NCBI RefSeq assembly: GCF_017921895.1
Contig: NZ_JAFIDN010000003.1
Span: 310,001-374,000 of the forward strand
DNA length: 64,000 nt
Source: Natronogracilivirga saccharolytica
GTDB taxonomy: Bacteria; Bacteroidota; Rhodothermia; Balneolales; Natronogracilivirgulaceae
Direction of reading: 5' to 3'
A model generated the notes under the pieces. It made no database searches. It saw nothing but the letters and a program-made list of their open reading frames with translations, and was not told where the DNA came from. Of this stretch, positions 26,935 through 35,139 are shown one piece after another. The first letter of the stretch is position 1. Every line of letters starts with the position of its first letter. The position numbers and the translations under genes were made by a program.

Positions 26935-27766
26935 TGCTTTTTTTTGCAATATTCTGATCCATGCTCCCTGTCTTGTACCCCTGCAAATCCACCGAAATAT
27001 ACGTAAAACCGATGTTTTTCAGTTGGGAAGTAATTTCGTCTGCCATTTCCTGTTCCAGCAGTTTGCCGGTCAATTCCTGGTTGACCTCAATGCGTGCCAG
27101 GTCATCATGCTTGCGCACGCGCACCTTCCGGAATCCGTGATCAATCAGAACACGCTCTGCCTGCTCGATCATGCGCAGATCTTCATCGCGGACATAGGTG
27201 TTGTAGGGAATCCGGGTAACCAGGCAGGTGTTGGCCGGTTTGTCCCAGTCGGGCAATCCCATGTTGCGGGACAAAAGCCGGATTTCATCTTTCGTCAGGC
27301 CGGCTTCCTGCAGGGGGGAGCGGACATTGTGCTCTTTAATGGCTTTTAATCCCGGTCGGAACTCTCCCGCATCATCTGCATTGGTGCCATCAGCAAGGGT
27401 GTCGAAATTCATTTTGGCGGCCTCTTCACGGAACCGGGCAAAGGTGCTGGATTTGCAATAATAGCAGCGGTTCGGAACATTATTTCGAACTTCCTCATCC
27501 ACCGGAAGTTCGATCTCCTTGTGACGGACACCCAGCTCGCGAATAATGTCCCGGGCTTCCTTCAGCTCCCACTCCGCAAAATAAGGTCGTTTCATGGTCA
27601 ATGCGATAACATTGTCCGTTGCATCTTTGGCGGCTGCAACCAGGAAAGTGCTGTCAACCCCGCCGGAATAGGCGACGGCAATACTTCCCATATCTTTGAG
27701 TATCTGTTGCAGTCTTTCATATTTACTGTCGATGTCATTTTCGATTGCAGGTGAAGATGATTTCAT
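26927..27766 (-). CDS. larE: LarE, sulfur transferase of the three-cysteine type
   Basis: LarE activates the biscarboxylated mononucleotide with ATP and inserts sulfur twice to give the dithiocarboxylate. The 279-residue protein has the PP-loop AVAYSGGVDSTFL near residue 33. Cys101 and Cys104 (RCYYC) plus Cys181 (NTCLVTRIPYN) match the three-cysteine LarE class, which is thought to hold a [4Fe-4S] cluster and to take sulfur from an external source. The Lactobacillus type instead sacrifices its single Cys, converting it to dehydroalanine. It lies 83 bp after larC and overlaps larB. Confidence 0.94.
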   Translation of the reverse strand: MKSSSPAIENDIDSKYERLQQILKDMGSIAVAYSGGVDSTFLVAAAKDATDNVIALTMKRPYFAEWELKEARDIIRELGVRHKEIELPVDEEVRNNVPNRCYYCKSSTFARFREEAAKMNFDTLADGTNADDAGEFRPGLKAIKEHNVRSPLQEAGLTKDEIRLLSRNMGLPDWDKPANTCLVTRIPYNTYVRDEDLRMIEQAERVLIDHGFRKVRVRKHDDLARIEVNQELTGKLLEQEMADEITSQLKNIGFTYISVDLQGYKTGSMDQNIAKKSNG

Positions 27767-27849
27767 AACGGACTCTTGTTTTGTATGATGTTGCCGCTTC
27801 CGGACTTGAATTTCGGTGGAGTTTTCATTTTTCTTAACCGAGGTTGACG

Positions 27850-29196
27850 TTACTGCGATTTCTCAGTGGTATGGAAGGTTTCCCTGGTATTTTTTTCAAA
27901 TTCGGCATGGATGATCCGGCATACCTCCATTATCGGTAATTGATGTTGCTCAGCCAGCTTTCTGCAGTCTTCAAATTCCGGTTTCCATTTGAGAAGTTCG
28001 CCGTTGTAAAAGCACTTTTTTATGATAACACTGCCCAGCGAAGATGAAAAAGTAACGCTTTCCCGCTCCAGTTCAGTACGGTTCACAGGATAGGTCCGGA
28101 CACCGATCGTGGTTGTTTCTTTCAGTATAACCGCAATCAGCTCTTCTTCCAGTTCCGGTTCACAAAGCACGGTCAGCAATGTGCCGGGCCGGCCTTTTTT
28201 CATGACCGATGGAGTAAGAAAGGCATCATTTGCTCCTTTTTCAATCAGCATTTCAAGCACAGGCGGATACCACTCCGGATTCATGTCATCCAGATTGCAC
28301 TCGATTACCATTTTCTGATTTTGCCGTTTTGCGCCGGCGCCGGCCTGCAGGGAATCAGCATCTGCAGACGGGCCGGATGGCCTTGCTATTATCAGCCGCA
28401 GGATATTCGGCACCTCTGTATCACGCTGACCGATTCCGTATGCCGTTTTTTCGGGTGTAAATGCCGGATTTGAAACAAATTCATTCACATTGGCGGCAAT
28501 TATGGCAGCGCCGGTGGGGGTTGTTGCTTCGTGGTTTGTCCCACCCAGTTTTACAGGAATGTTTTTCAGGATTTCGGATGTTGCGGGAGCCGGAACGGGC
28601 ATGGTGCCGTGAGCACATTTAATCATTCCTCCGCCAAGCTCAACGGGTGAACTCAGTATGCGATCGGGTGCAAGGTAGTCAATGCATATGGCAGCACCGG
28701 TAATATCCACTATGGAGTCAACAGCCCCGACTTCATGAAAGTGCACATCGTCAACGGACATGCCGTGAATCTTTGCCTCGGCTTTGGCTATGAGCTGAAA
28801 CATCTTCATTGCCCGCTCTTTCGTTGATGCCTTCAGACCGCTTTTGCTTACAATCTCTTCGATATCCTTCAGGTTTCTGTGAACATGGTTATGGCCATGA
28901 CCATGTTCATGATCGTGCCCAAGACCGTGATCATGAGCGTGCCAATGTTCATGATCATGCCCATACTGCTGCCCGGATGAGTTTCCAGTCTGCTGATCAT
29001 CATCGATAATAACATCAACCCTTGTGCCTTCAATTGATTTGCGCTTGTCCCTGGAGAAATTGAGTCTGAATCCATCCAGGGGCAGTTTGTTCAGCTCACT
29101 CACCAGGTGATCCGGATCAACACCCGCATCAATCATGGCTCCAAGGTGCATATCACCGGAGATGCCGGCAAAACAATCATAATAAAGTATTTTCAT
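27850..29196 (-). CDS. larC: LarC, nickel insertion enzyme, with His-rich loop
   Basis: LarC uses CTP to insert nickel and finish the nickel-pincer nucleotide cofactor. The 448-residue protein spans both LarC1 (KILYYDCFAGISGDMHLGAMID, DVHFHEVGAVDSIVDI) and LarC2 (ECNLDDMNPEWYPPVLEMLIEKGANDAF) parts in one frame, so the programmed frameshift known in Lactobacillus is not needed here. Residues 80-106 contain 13 histidines (GHDHEHWHAHDH and onward), a probable nickel store or delivery segment. It is the first gene of larC-larE-larB. No larA-type racemase is in the window. Confidence 0.95.
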   Translation of the reverse strand: MKILYYDCFAGISGDMHLGAMIDAGVDPDHLVSELNKLPLDGFRLNFSRDKRKSIEGTRVDVIIDDDQQTGNSSGQQYGHDHEHWHAHDHGLGHDHEHGHGHNHVHRNLKDIEEIVSKSGLKASTKERAMKMFQLIAKAEAKIHGMSVDDVHFHEVGAVDSIVDITGAAICIDYLAPDRILSSPVELGGGMIKCAHGTMPVPAPATSEILKNIPVKLGGTNHEATTPTGAAIIAANVNEFVSNPAFTPEKTAYGIGQRDTEVPNILRLIIARPSGPSADADSLQAGAGAKRQNQKMVIECNLDDMNPEWYPPVLEMLIEKGANDAFLTPSVMKKGRPGTLLTVLCEPELEEELIAVILKETTTIGVRTYPVNRTELERESVTFSSSLGSVIIKKCFYNGELLKWKPEFEDCRKLAEQHQLPIMEVCRIIHAEFEKNTRETFHTTEKSQ

Positions 29197-29549
29197 AGCT
29201 GTGATAATGACCTCTCATCAGTAAATACCGGTTCATCTGTCAGAGAGACAACATGATTTTGTTATCCCGCATTTAATTTTATCTTATATTTAACGGAAAG
29301 GCTAATATAATAATGTTATTAAAAAAAGCCGGATTATCACTGCTTTCCGTGCCCGCTGGATCTGATGTATTAAATATTTCCTTATATGCAGGCCATGGAA
29401 GGCAATTACTCCTGATGAAAAAACCTGTGGAAGATATGCGACGCAGGTTTGAAATAAGCTGGAATTATTTAAAGCAAAAGTGAGCAACTGGATTCATAGC
29501 ACAGTTCGCCATCTCCTTGCACCGACTGAAGAAAAAATTATTTAAACAC
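29197..29549. other. 353 bp between divergent lar and DUF362 genes
   Basis: This AT-rich spacer should hold two divergent promoters. I cannot pick convincing boxes. The only coding candidate is a 56-codon frame (29313-29483), listed separately. I see no hairpin terminator or riboswitch-like leader. Confidence 0.5.
29313..29483 (+). CDS. Possible small ORF before DUF362 gene
   Basis: A 56-codon frame (MLLKKAGLSLLSVPAG ... FEISWNYLKQK) with ATG start and TGA stop. A GGAAAGG stretch lies about 15 bases upstream, farther than ideal. The protein has a short hydrophobic start and a basic tail and matches nothing I know. It may be chance, since the region is AT-rich. It is listed because it fills most of the gap before the DUF362 gene. 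Confidence 0.2.
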   Translation: MLLKKAGLSLLSVPAGSDVLNISLYAGHGRQLLLMKKPVEDMRRRFEISWNYLKQK

Positions 29550-30467
29550 ATGCAACGCAGAGACTTTCTCCTCAAAAGTATTGGCGCCGGGATTTTCGTC
29601 GGTACAGCCGCATCCTTTGGCGGTGTAACTTCGCTTTTCTCAAAATCAAAAGTCAGTCTGCCTTATGACCTGGTCGCTTTGCGTGGCGGCGGAGCAGCTG
29701 AAATGTTTGATAAAGGCATTGCTGTTCTTGGAGGAATGTCTGCATTTGTGAGCAGCGGGCAGACCGTTGTGGTCAAGCCGAACATCGGATGGGACCGGCC
29801 GCCTGAAATGGGTGCAAATACCAATCCGGCACTCGTCGGCCGGATCGTGGAACACTGTATTGAAGCCGGAGCCCGGCGCGTATACGTATTTGATCACACT
29901 TGTGATGAGTGGCGCGCGTGCTACCGCAATAGTGGAATTGAAAAGGCTGCGTCTGATGCCGGAGCCCGTGTGGTACCCGCCAACTCGGAACGGTATTACG
30001 AGGATATTTCCATCCCGGGAGGAAAACGCCTGACGGAAGCCAAAGAGCATGAGCTTCTCCTGGAATCCGATGTCGTAATCAACGTGCCTGTCCTGAAACA
30101 TCACGGCGGCACATCCATTACCGTATCCATGAAAAATCTGATGGGCAATGTCTGGGACCGCAGATACTATCATCAGAATGACCTGCATCAGTGCATCACA
30201 GACTACACGACCTACCGCAAGCCTGATCTGAATGTGGTCGATGCCTATCGTGTCATGATGCGCAACGGTCCGCGCGGCGTTTCCGAAGAGGATGTTGTCG
30301 TCCGGGAGGCACAGGTGATTTCCACCGATATGGTTGCCGCGGATGCGGCTTCAAGCCTCATATTCGGTAAAGAACCCAAAGAAGTGGGACATATACGTCT
30401 TGGTCAGGAAATGGGTGTTGGCACACTTGAACTCGACGACCTGAATATTAACAGGCTTCGGTTGTAG
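29550..30467 (+). CDS. Tat-exported DUF362 protein
   Basis: A 305-residue DUF362 (PF04015) protein. The start MQRRDFLLKSIGAGIFVGTAAS is a twin-arginine signal, so the protein is folded and probably carries a cofactor before export. An in-frame TTG 11 codons upstream is a weaker start. The body has conserved family segments: KPNIGWDRPPEMGANTNP, YVFDHTCDEWRACY, VPVLKHHGGTSITVSMKNLMG and the C-terminal LNVVDAYRVMMRNGPRG. The His and Cys residues could bind iron or another metal. The function of DUF362 is not established; it is often found with iron-sulfur membrane proteins, as here, where the next gene starts 25 bp downstream. The two probably form one redox unit. Confidence 0.9.
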   Translation: MQRRDFLLKSIGAGIFVGTAASFGGVTSLFSKSKVSLPYDLVALRGGGAAEMFDKGIAVLGGMSAFVSSGQTVVVKPNIGWDRPPEMGANTNPALVGRIVEHCIEAGARRVYVFDHTCDEWRACYRNSGIEKAASDAGARVVPANSERYYEDISIPGGKRLTEAKEHELLLESDVVINVPVLKHHGGTSITVSMKNLMGNVWDRRYYHQNDLHQCITDYTTYRKPDLNVVDAYRVMMRNGPRGVSEEDVVVREAQVISTDMVAADAASSLIFGKEPKEVGHIRLGQEMGVGTLELDDLNINRLRL

Positions 30468-30492
30468 CGAGCATCATTTACAGCGAGTTGTC

Positions 30493-32232
30493 ATGCGCCC
30501 AAAAATTCTGAAAATTTCCAGGGTTATCGTCTCCCTTTTCTTCCTGACGATCACAGCCTTTCTGTTTGTCGATTTTGCGGAGACGTTGTCCGCGTCTCTG
30601 ATCAACGGTGTGACTTGGATCCAGTTTGTGCCGTCCCTGGTGAAGTTTATCACACTGACCGGATTCCTGACACTGGGTTTCCTGGTTGTAATTATTGCTA
30701 CACTTCTTTTTGGGCGGATCTATTGCTCCACCGTCTGCCCGCTGGGCATCCTGCAGGATGTCAGTTCTCGCATATCCCGCTTCTATACGGAAAAAATCCG
30801 CAGGCGCCGCAACCGCTATCGCTTTGCAGAACCCCAAAACCTGCTGCGATACAGCCTGTTGGGCATAACGGCGGTTACGTTTGCATTCGGAAGCGTGTTT
30901 TTTCTCAATCTGCTGGATCCGTTCAGCCTGTTCGGGAAAATGTTTTCCGGTCTGGTCCGCCCGGTGTATTACGCGCTGAACAATATAACGGCAGATATCT
31001 TTTATGCATTCGGGCTGTACACGTTTTACCACGTTGAGACCCGGCAGATGACCATCCTGCCTTTGATATACCCCGCCCTGATGCTGATGCTGGTTGTCGG
31101 TCTTTCTCTGATGCGCGGACGGCTCTACTGCAACACGGTCTGCCCGGTCGGTACCCTGCTTGGAATCATCTCCAGATATGCAATGTATCGCATCGAGATC
31201 AATGATGAGCTTTGCACCCGCTGTGCCGACTGTTCACTCAACTGCAAAGCACAGTGCATCGATCTGAAAAACAACGAAATTGATTTTACCCGGTGCGTAG
31301 GCTGTTTTAACTGCATGGACATCTGTTCGCGCCAGGGTATCGATTATCAGAACAAATGGTTCCCTTCCCGGAACAAAGCGCCCTCGGAAGCAGTGATCAG
31401 GGAGGTTTGCGACGCGGATGATGCAGATTACGCCGGTGACGCCGGTGACGCCGGAAATGCGGCAATACCGGAAACTTCGCCGGAAAAAGACCCTGCCGCC
31501 CGTGCTTCTTCCGACAGCGGGCGACGCAGTTTCCTGTTTGGGCTGACATCCTACTTTATCGGGTTTTCTGCTGCATCACGTGTTGTGAGAGCGAATGGCC
31601 TTCAGCAGGAGCCTGATATCCGTGATGACCTCGATGTGGAGGTTACCAAACCAACTACCATCCCGGAGGACAAACAATTCCCCATTTCTCCGCCGGGTTC
31701 AGTAAGCCTGGAGCATTATAATGATGCCTGTACCGCCTGCCAGCTGTGCGTGAGTGCCTGTCCGACCAGAGTGCTGCAGCCATCATTTCTGGAACACGGA
31801 TTCACGGGCATGATGCAGCCGAGGATGGATTTCCATGCCAGTTTCTGCAACTTCGACTGTGTTGTTTGTACCGAGATTTGTCCGACCGGTGCGATTCAGC
31901 CCCTGACCATGGCAGAGAAGCACCTGACTCAAATTGGGGTGGTGCGGCTTGAGCTCGACAATTGCGTGGTCAAAACCGAAAATACCGCGTGCGGAGCCTG
32001 TGCAGAACACTGTCCCACCCAGGCCGTGCGGATGGTTCCTTATCAGGACGGGCTGACAATTCCCGAGATTCTGGTCGAGCATTGTGTCGGATGCGGGGCA
32101 TGTGAATATATTTGTCCGACCCGTCCGTACCGTGCGATCTACATCGACGGTAATGAAGTGCACGTCAAAGCGGAGCCGCCGGTTATTGAGGAGCTGGATT
32201 ACGAAGAACCCGAGGAGGATTTCCCGTTTTGA
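30493..32232 (+). CDS. NapH-NapG-like membrane iron-sulfur fusion protein
   Basis: A 579-residue protein that joins two parts normally found separately. Residues 1-290 are NapH-like: about four transmembrane helices, the cytoplasmic-side motifs CSTVCP (from Cys78) and CNTVCP, then a two-cluster ferredoxin (CTRCADCSLNC, CVGCFNCMDIC). After a linker rich in Asp, Ala and Gly, an RRSFLFGLTSYFIGFSAA segment (about residue 345) looks like a twin-arginine signal left inside the chain. The rest is NapG/MauM-like with four [4Fe-4S] motifs (CTACQLCVSACP, CNFDCVVCTEICP, CGACAEHCP, CVGCGACEYICP). It likely carries electrons from the quinol pool or membrane to the DUF362 partner. It is convergent with rlmN (18 bp apart). 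Confidence 0.88.
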   Translation: MRPKILKISRVIVSLFFLTITAFLFVDFAETLSASLINGVTWIQFVPSLVKFITLTGFLTLGFLVVIIATLLFGRIYCSTVCPLGILQDVSSRISRFYTEKIRRRRNRYRFAEPQNLLRYSLLGITAVTFAFGSVFFLNLLDPFSLFGKMFSGLVRPVYYALNNITADIFYAFGLYTFYHVETRQMTILPLIYPALMLMLVVGLSLMRGRLYCNTVCPVGTLLGIISRYAMYRIEINDELCTRCADCSLNCKAQCIDLKNNEIDFTRCVGCFNCMDICSRQGIDYQNKWFPSRNKAPSEAVIREVCDADDADYAGDAGDAGNAAIPETSPEKDPAARASSDSGRRSFLFGLTSYFIGFSAASRVVRANGLQQEPDIRDDLDVEVTKPTTIPEDKQFPISPPGSVSLEHYNDACTACQLCVSACPTRVLQPSFLEHGFTGMMQPRMDFHASFCNFDCVVCTEICPTGAIQPLTMAEKHLTQIGVVRLELDNCVVKTENTACGACAEHCPTQAVRMVPYQDGLTIPEILVEHCVGCGACEYICPTRPYRAIYIDGNEVHVKAEPPVIEELDYEEPEEDFPF

Positions 32233-32250
32233 GTATCAGGGCGGATTGTT

Positions 32251-33348
32251 TCAGCTGAGCACTTTTTTATCGATGGTTTTGCCTCTTCCGTCCTGATCCT
32301 TGATGGCAAGCTGACCGCATCCGGCATCGATGTCATCCCCCCGGCTTCGCCGGACAGTTGCCCGGGCTCCCATCCGGCTCAGACCGGACATGAAGCGGTT
32401 GAGCCGGTCTTCCTTTGCCCGCTGCAGTTCCACACCCTCAACATCATTGTACATGATGATATTGATTTTTGACGGCACCCAGCGTGCAATCTGTGCCAGT
32501 TTGCGGGCATCGTCCGGACTGTCATTGAACTGGTCAAAGAGCAGGTATTCGTACGTGACGGGTTGATGCATGATGCTGTGGTAATGCTCAAGCGATTTGC
32601 GAAGTGCCGACAGGTTCAGACTTTCATTGATGGGCATGATCTGATTTCGTTTTTCATCGTCGGCGGCATGGAGGGATATGGCCAGGTTCCAGGGGCGTCG
32701 TTCGTCGGCATATTTCGTAATGAAGCGGGTCAGTCCTACCGTGGAGATGGTTATCCGTCGGGGGGAGAGATTCAACCCGAGAGGGTCACACAAGATTTCT
32801 GCAGAATCGACTACCGGCTGATAGTTGTGAAACGGCTCGCCCATGCCCATGTAGACGATGTTGGTGATCCGTTTGCCATATTCTTTTTCCGCTATCTGGT
32901 TTATGGACAGCACCTGGCCGGTGATCTCGCCGATGGTCAGGTTGCGGAACAGCCCCATTTTCCCGGTAGCACAGAAACTGCATCCGAATATGCATCCCAC
33001 CTGGGAGGAAACACAGACCGTCAGCCGGTCAGCCACCCCGTCATCAAAAAACTCGGGTATGAGCACCGCCTCCACAAGCTTGTCGTCATGAAGCCGGAAG
33101 AGGCACTTGATTGTTCCGTCAGCCGAGCGGTTGACACTGGCAGTCTGCACCCCTTTGATCTCTGCCATTCCGGAAAGCTGATTGCGCAGCTCTTTGGGCA
33201 GATTGGTCATTTCATCAAATGAACCCGCATTTTTTTGATGTATCCACTGAAACAGCTGGTCGGCCCGGTACTTTTTCAGGTCAAGACTGCTGCAGAATCC
33301 GGACAGTTGTTCTTTGTTCAACTCGGACAAATTGATGCGGGATGTCAT
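32251..33348 (-). CDS. rlmN: 23S rRNA/tRNA adenine-C2 methyltransferase RlmN
   Basis: This radical SAM enzyme methylates C2 of A2503 in 23S rRNA and A37 in some tRNAs, improving decoding accuracy. The 365-residue protein has the cluster motif GCIFGCSFC (Cys119, Cys123, Cys126), the catalytic pair Cys112 and Cys344 (AGCGQL) required for the methyl-transfer intermediate, and GMGEPFHNY as a SAM-binding GGE-like motif. Length is typical. A 27-nt hairpin lies 30 bp before its start. It is convergent with the iron-sulfur gene and its promoter should lie in the 126 bp up to the protease-like gene. Confidence 0.96.
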   Translation of the reverse strand: MTSRINLSELNKEQLSGFCSSLDLKKYRADQLFQWIHQKNAGSFDEMTNLPKELRNQLSGMAEIKGVQTASVNRSADGTIKCLFRLHDDKLVEAVLIPEFFDDGVADRLTVCVSSQVGCIFGCSFCATGKMGLFRNLTIGEITGQVLSINQIAEKEYGKRITNIVYMGMGEPFHNYQPVVDSAEILCDPLGLNLSPRRITISTVGLTRFITKYADERRPWNLAISLHAADDEKRNQIMPINESLNLSALRKSLEHYHSIMHQPVTYEYLLFDQFNDSPDDARKLAQIARWVPSKINIIMYNDVEGVELQRAKEDRLNRFMSGLSRMGARATVRRSRGDDIDAGCGQLAIKDQDGRGKTIDKKVLS

Positions 33349-33377
33349 TGTAAGTTTCTGATTTTTTGACTGGTAAT

Positions 33378-33404
33378 AACGGCTGTGTTGCGTTTACAGC
33401 CGTT
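33378..33404. other. Perfect 9 bp hairpin upstream of rlmN
   Basis: AACGGCTGT and ACAGCCGTT pair around a 9-base loop. On the minus strand it follows the protease-like gene and precedes rlmN, but no T-run follows, so it may be a weak terminator or a leader structure for rlmN. Confidence 0.3.
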
Positions 33405-33474
33405 CCGCAGAACGAACGCGGTTTTGTGCCGTATGTTGTCTGACCGTGCCGTAATGAAGCCGGCATCATGCATA

Positions 33475-34473
33475 TCAATCATGTATGATCAGCTCTGCGT
33501 TGAAATAATCGATTGTAATGTGTGCACTTCTGAAAGCATCCGCACCAAGAGCTCCTGTGACCGGTTCGTCGGTAAATTGTGAAAACCAGTCCGCGAATGC
33601 GTCGTCATTTCTGACGGCAAAGTGCACCGGTCCGGCAGTGTACGAACCGATCTGTATCTCCGGAACTTTGATCAGGTCACCGTTATAATTGATGTCGACA
33701 TCGTCAAAAACATTCCAGTCGGGATTTTCCTCACGCCATTTCCGGAACTGAGATTCGGAAATGAGTCCGGCTGGAAAGATATGGTCCGGATGGTCCAGCT
33801 GCTCTTTGCCGCTTTCATCCAGAATGATATTGCTGCCGGTCTTCAGGACCAGCGAGAGTGTATCACTGCCGATGACAACGGGTAATCTGGCAAAATGGTA
33901 ACGGCGGTCTCCGTCTTCTTCGGCAAAACTGATCGGAATGGTTTCACCCGGATCCAGATTTCTGGCATCTTCATCGGTGGGTTGCACATAGAAGGTTTCT
34001 TCCGGAAAGTTGATCGTCCATGTGCGCATGGCAAACCATGTGCTTCCGAGGATACCGTTGCCATGCTTGAGAATAACTCTGTGGTGCGGCGGTTTTCGGT
34101 CATCGGAACGCAATGGAATCAGACCGTCGGAGATGATTGGTGAAGGTATGTAATGATCATCAGCAAAAGGAGGTAAAAAGGCGGCTTCCTGCTCGCGGTC
34201 ATTGATAATGGCGCTGGTGGTGGTCAGTTCAAGACGCCTGGCAGTATCTTCATACATGAGGCTGCCATCAGCAGTGTCTGTAAAAAAACGCAGCGTGTCC
34301 CCATCCTGGCTGACCGGCTCGACAAAAATCAGTCCGTGCTGGAAATGAGCCGGCATTTTGACAGGATGGTCGATATCAATAAAACGGGCTTCGGCCATGC
34401 CCGTCCAGACAGCCGGCATAGCAACCAGGGTTGAAAAAACTAAGGCACGGATTGTCAGAAAATAGCTGGGCAT
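33475..34473 (-). CDS. Exported pepsin-like protein lacking one catalytic Asp
   Basis: A 332-residue exported protein with signal peptide (LVFSTLVAMPAVWTGMAEA). It has the two-lobed layout of an aspartyl protease: lobe 1 carries TDTADG (65-70) and GILGSTWFAMRTWTINF, and lobe 2 carries LKTGSNIIL (KTGS, 211-214) and GALGADAFRSAHITIDYF. The first catalytic Asp is kept in an unusual DTAD form (normally DTG), but the second is replaced by Lys211. I infer that proteolysis is lost or altered and that it now binds a peptide or another ligand. A bidirectional terminator separates it from osmC upstream. Confidence 0.8.
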   Translation of the reverse strand: MPSYFLTIRALVFSTLVAMPAVWTGMAEARFIDIDHPVKMPAHFQHGLIFVEPVSQDGDTLRFFTDTADGSLMYEDTARRLELTTTSAIINDREQEAAFLPPFADDHYIPSPIISDGLIPLRSDDRKPPHHRVILKHGNGILGSTWFAMRTWTINFPEETFYVQPTDEDARNLDPGETIPISFAEEDGDRRYHFARLPVVIGSDTLSLVLKTGSNIILDESGKEQLDHPDHIFPAGLISESQFRKWREENPDWNVFDDVDINYNGDLIKVPEIQIGSYTAGPVHFAVRNDDAFADWFSQFTDEPVTGALGADAFRSAHITIDYFNAELIIHD

Positions 34474-34517
34474 AAGTCATCTTGGTCTGCCGGGTGTTCT
34501 TTGATCTGTCTAAAAAT

Positions 34518-34548
34518 AAAAAAAGCCGGTGATATTCCGGCTTTTTTT
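34518..34548 (-). terminator. Rho-independent terminator after osmC
   Basis: A 12 bp stem (AAAAAAAGCCGG and CCGGCTTTTTTT) with a 7-nt loop. The T-run exists on both strands. It lies just downstream of osmC on the minus strand. Confidence 0.85.
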
Positions 34549-34602
34549 AATCTGATGGTAGCGTTGCTGTCCGGTCTGCTGTGCAGAACCGGAATTACAG
34601 TT

Positions 34603-35031
34603 CTAATTTTTCAAACGTGCCGTCAGGTTTATTTTGGCCCCTGCAAGGACTTTGGAGACGGGACATCCTTTTTTTGCACCCTCGGCCAGTTCCTGAAACT
34701 TGCTTTCATCAATGCCCGGGACGTGTGCGTCACAGTCCAGGTCGATTTCAGAAATTTCAAAACCACTGTCGACTTTGACCAGGTGAACGCTGGCTGTGGT
34801 TTTAACACTCTGAGGCTCATAACCCTCTTTGCCCAGGGCTCCGGAAAAAGCCATGGAAAAACATCCTGCATGTGCGGCTCCAATCAGTTCTTCGGGATTG
34901 GTGCCCACCCCTTCCTCGAACCGGGATGAAAATGAGTACGCTCCTTCAAAAGCTCCGCTTCCCAGAGCCATTGTTCCGTTTCCTTCCGGCAATTTACCCT
35001 TCCACTCGGCATTTGCTGTTCGTTTAGGCAT
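34603..35031 (-). CDS. OsmC-family peroxiredoxin
   Basis: A 142-residue OsmC/Ohr-type protein that reduces organic hydroperoxides with a reactive cysteine pair. Cys57 (HAGCFSMAFS) is the peroxidatic and Cys123 (GCPVSKVL) the resolving residue. The N-terminal KGKLPEGNGT ... FSSRFEEGVGTNPEELI stretch is the OsmC rather than the Ohr subtype. Length is right for the family. It sits upstream of the terminator at 34518, so it is probably monocistronic or the end of a short transcript. The DUF4301 gene starts about 108 bp upstream. Confidence 0.92.
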   Translation of the reverse strand: MPKRTANAEWKGKLPEGNGTMALGSGAFEGAYSFSSRFEEGVGTNPEELIGAAHAGCFSMAFSGALGKEGYEPQSVKTTASVHLVKVDSGFEISEIDLDCDAHVPGIDESKFQELAEGAKKGCPVSKVLAGAKINLTARLKN

Positions 35032-35139
35032 ATCTTTTCTCCATTTATTTGATGAGGTATGAATTAGTTATACAACGATGTGTGAATCAGCCACAGAGCA
35101 ATACGCAAAACTGTCTGTATTTCTGATATGGCTATAACA

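Noticed and set aside
27850-29196. Programmed frameshift in larC
   Set aside because: Lactobacillus larC needs one, but here both halves are in a single frame, so no frameshift is needed.
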